Below are positions 62,846 to 64,000 of a stretch of DNA of 64,000 nucleotides, in pieces. Where the stretch lies: assembly GCF_029210365.1 (NCBI RefSeq), contig NZ_JARGES010000030.1, positions 35,340 through 99,339 on the forward strand. The letters are read 5' to 3'. The position numbers were made by a program, and so were the translations under genes. Position 1 is the first letter of the stretch. Every line of letters begins with the position of its first letter. The notes beneath the pieces are model-generated. The model searched no databases, was not told the DNA's origin, and was given only the letters and a program-made list of their open reading frames with translations. The DNA comes from Mesorhizobium sp. YIM 152430. Lineage in GTDB: Bacteria > Pseudomonadota > Alphaproteobacteria > Rhizobiales > Rhizobiaceae.

Positions 62846-63853
62846 TCATGCTTCGAACAAAGTGCCATCGCGCAGCATGGCGTGCATGATGACGGCAAGA
62901 CGGCGAGCAAGCGCCACGCGTGCCTTTCTTAAACCGCGCCGCTTCGCGATCTTCATGGCCCACCCCTTGAGGGCGAAGCTGCCGCGGCTGCGCGTCAGGA
63001 TCGAGTTGGCCGCTTCGTAGAGCAGCTTGCGCACCATACTGTCGCCTTGCTTGGTGATGCGCCCTGTCCGGTCGATCTCTCCGGATTGGTGACGTCTGGG
63101 GACAAGGCCGAAGTAGGCGCCGGCGGTGCGCGATTGTCGGAAGCGGCCAACTTCATCGATTGCCGCGGCAAAAGCAGCAGAGGTTTGGACGCCGACACCG
63201 GGGATGCTCATGAGTTGCCTGCAGGATTGAGATCGGTGGGCGAACTCACGCAGCACCAGATCCATTTCCTTGATCTGCTTCATCAGCTCAGTCCTCACCG
63301 CAAGCAGCGCGGTGATGCTCTGGCCGAGACCGGGTATGTTGGCAGCCTCTATCACACGGTCGATGAACCCCTTACCCTGACCGGGACCGGGCTTGAATCC
63401 GAAGGTCGCGCACAGGCCGCGGATCATGTTGTCGAGCCGCACTCGGGCTTCGACCAGGTGGTTGCGTGCCGTGATGACGCTGCGCACACCATGGGCGGCA
63501 GGCGACTTGACGTGCACTTCCTTGTAGAAGCCAGTCCTGGCAAGTTGGGCCAGCCCTGCTGCGTCATGAGGGTCGGTCTTGTTCGCCTTCAATGCCTTCA
63601 GGCTCTGATGTGCCTGCCGCGCATCGATGCACACTATAGGAATGCCGAGAGCACGCAGACCGTGACAGATTGCCGGCGACATGCGGCCAGTTTCGATCAC
63701 CGCCCGTTCGACGCCACGCACCTCGTGCAATGCCTGTGCGATCATGGCGGGCGTGCTCTCGACCTTCATCGAGACGATCTTCCTGCCGCTTTCGTCGACG
63801 ACGCAAACCTGCGTGGTTTCCATCGACAGGTCCAGTCCGGCATAATGTTTCAT
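62846..63853 (-). CDS. IS110-family transposase
   Basis: A 335-residue DEDD recombinase. The RuvC-like domain starts YAGLDLSMETTQVCVVDESG, with ETGRMSP and KTDPHDAAGLAQLART carrying the later acidic residues. The transposase-20 domain has LMSIPGVGVQTSAAFAAAID and GLVPRRHQSGEIDRTGRITK, containing the conserved Ser (SIPGVG region). Intact, so the element may be active. In this family a non-coding bridge RNA near the CDS chooses target and donor. Confidence 0.92.
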   Translation of the reverse strand: MKHYAGLDLSMETTQVCVVDESGRKIVSMKVESTPAMIAQALHEVRGVERAVIETGRMSPAICHGLRALGIPIVCIDARQAHQSLKALKANKTDPHDAAGLAQLARTGFYKEVHVKSPAAHGVRSVITARNHLVEARVRLDNMIRGLCATFGFKPGPGQGKGFIDRVIEAANIPGLGQSITALLAVRTELMKQIKEMDLVLREFAHRSQSCRQLMSIPGVGVQTSAAFAAAIDEVGRFRQSRTAGAYFGLVPRRHQSGEIDRTGRITKQGDSMVRKLLYEAANSILTRSRGSFALKGWAMKIAKRRGLRKARVALARRLAVIMHAMLRDGTLFEA

Positions 63854-63943
63854 GGCTGCTTCCTTCCTTCAGCTTTCGACAGCCAGAAGTGTGGGCCATC
63901 TTTCAGCTCCGAGGGAAGCGGCCACAAATTACCCGATGACTCA

Positions 63944-64000
63944 TTACGTTTGGCACCAGATGCGTGTCGAGATGAGTTTGATGGCGGCGAGGTAGTTTTC
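63944..64000 (-). pseudogene. IS5-family transposase end, cut by window edge
   Basis: Minus strand reads ENYLAAIKLISTRIWCQT and stops at 63944. It matches the IS5 fragment at 17395-17535. The rest of the gene continues beyond the window. Confidence 0.72.

Overview
The window is a gene-dense, mosaic stretch of a high-GC alphaproteobacterial genome. The NasT/NasS-controlled nitrate assimilation operon, rhizobial-type flagellin and hook protein, Tad pilus protein and many IS66, IS5, IS3, IS256, IS110 and IS630 sequences suggest the Hyphomicrobiales (Rhizobiales) or relatives, but no rRNA or strict taxonomic marker is present. The number of broken insertion sequences and pseudogenes points to a genomic island or large plasmid region rather than stable core chromosome.

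Layout. 0-5 kb: a YfcE-type phosphodiesterase, then a His-Xaa-Ser peptide-modification operon (hxsB, hxsC, hxsA) without a recognisable hxsD, then a potassium-channel-like protein. 5.5-9.9 kb: a Thoeris anti-phage locus with one SIR2-SLOG effector (ThsA), three different TIR-type sensors (one divergent, two downstream), a 75-residue unknown protein and a DUF2971 protein with a C-terminal zinc ribbon. 11-15.5 kb: an unknown protein, a DUF6499-like regulator and two translationally coupled tyrosine recombinases. 16.2-17.5 kb: IS630, IS3 and IS5 remnants. 17.5-27.9 kb: a complete nitrate assimilation block (nasT, nasS, a leader with terminator and sigma-54-like promoter, narK/nasA-type transporter, nirB, nirD, nitrate reductase, cysG). 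28-32.3 kb: a mercury resistance operon (merR divergent from merT, merP, merF, merA and a second disulfide oxidoreductase); merT carries a frameshift. 33.5-36.9 kb: a DUF3179 protein fused in frame to the start of an IS5-family transposase, an IS66 relic joined to a pRiA4b ORF-3-like gene, then a HAD and a TetR gene. 37-43.7 kb: a carboxymuconolactone-decarboxylase-like gene and a copper/silver efflux cluster (small Met- or Cys-rich membrane peptides, FixH-like protein, CusB, CusA). 44-45 kb: decayed queF and VUT-family (YhhQ) queuosine genes. 45-49.4 kb: DUF3047, two SDRs, BNR-repeat protein and a cytochrome c relic. 49.7-52.7 kb: an orphan flagellin and the C-terminal part of flgE joined to a broken IS5 transposase. 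52.8-56 kb: an IS66-type element with perfect 8-bp target duplication that carries a YecA/SEC-C gene as passenger and is itself interrupted by a full IS256 element. 56-57.6 kb: SbtA bicarbonate transporter with SbtB PII-like partner. 58-62.4 kb: Tad pilus protein and an S8 autotransporter protease. 62.8-64 kb: IS110 transposase and the edge of another IS5 element.

Functionally the region combines phage defence, metal detoxification (Hg, Cu/Ag), nitrogen and inorganic carbon acquisition, and surface structures. The most interesting parts are the extended Thoeris locus, the hxsBCA operon lacking hxsD, and the IS66 elements with host-type genes directly behind the transposase.
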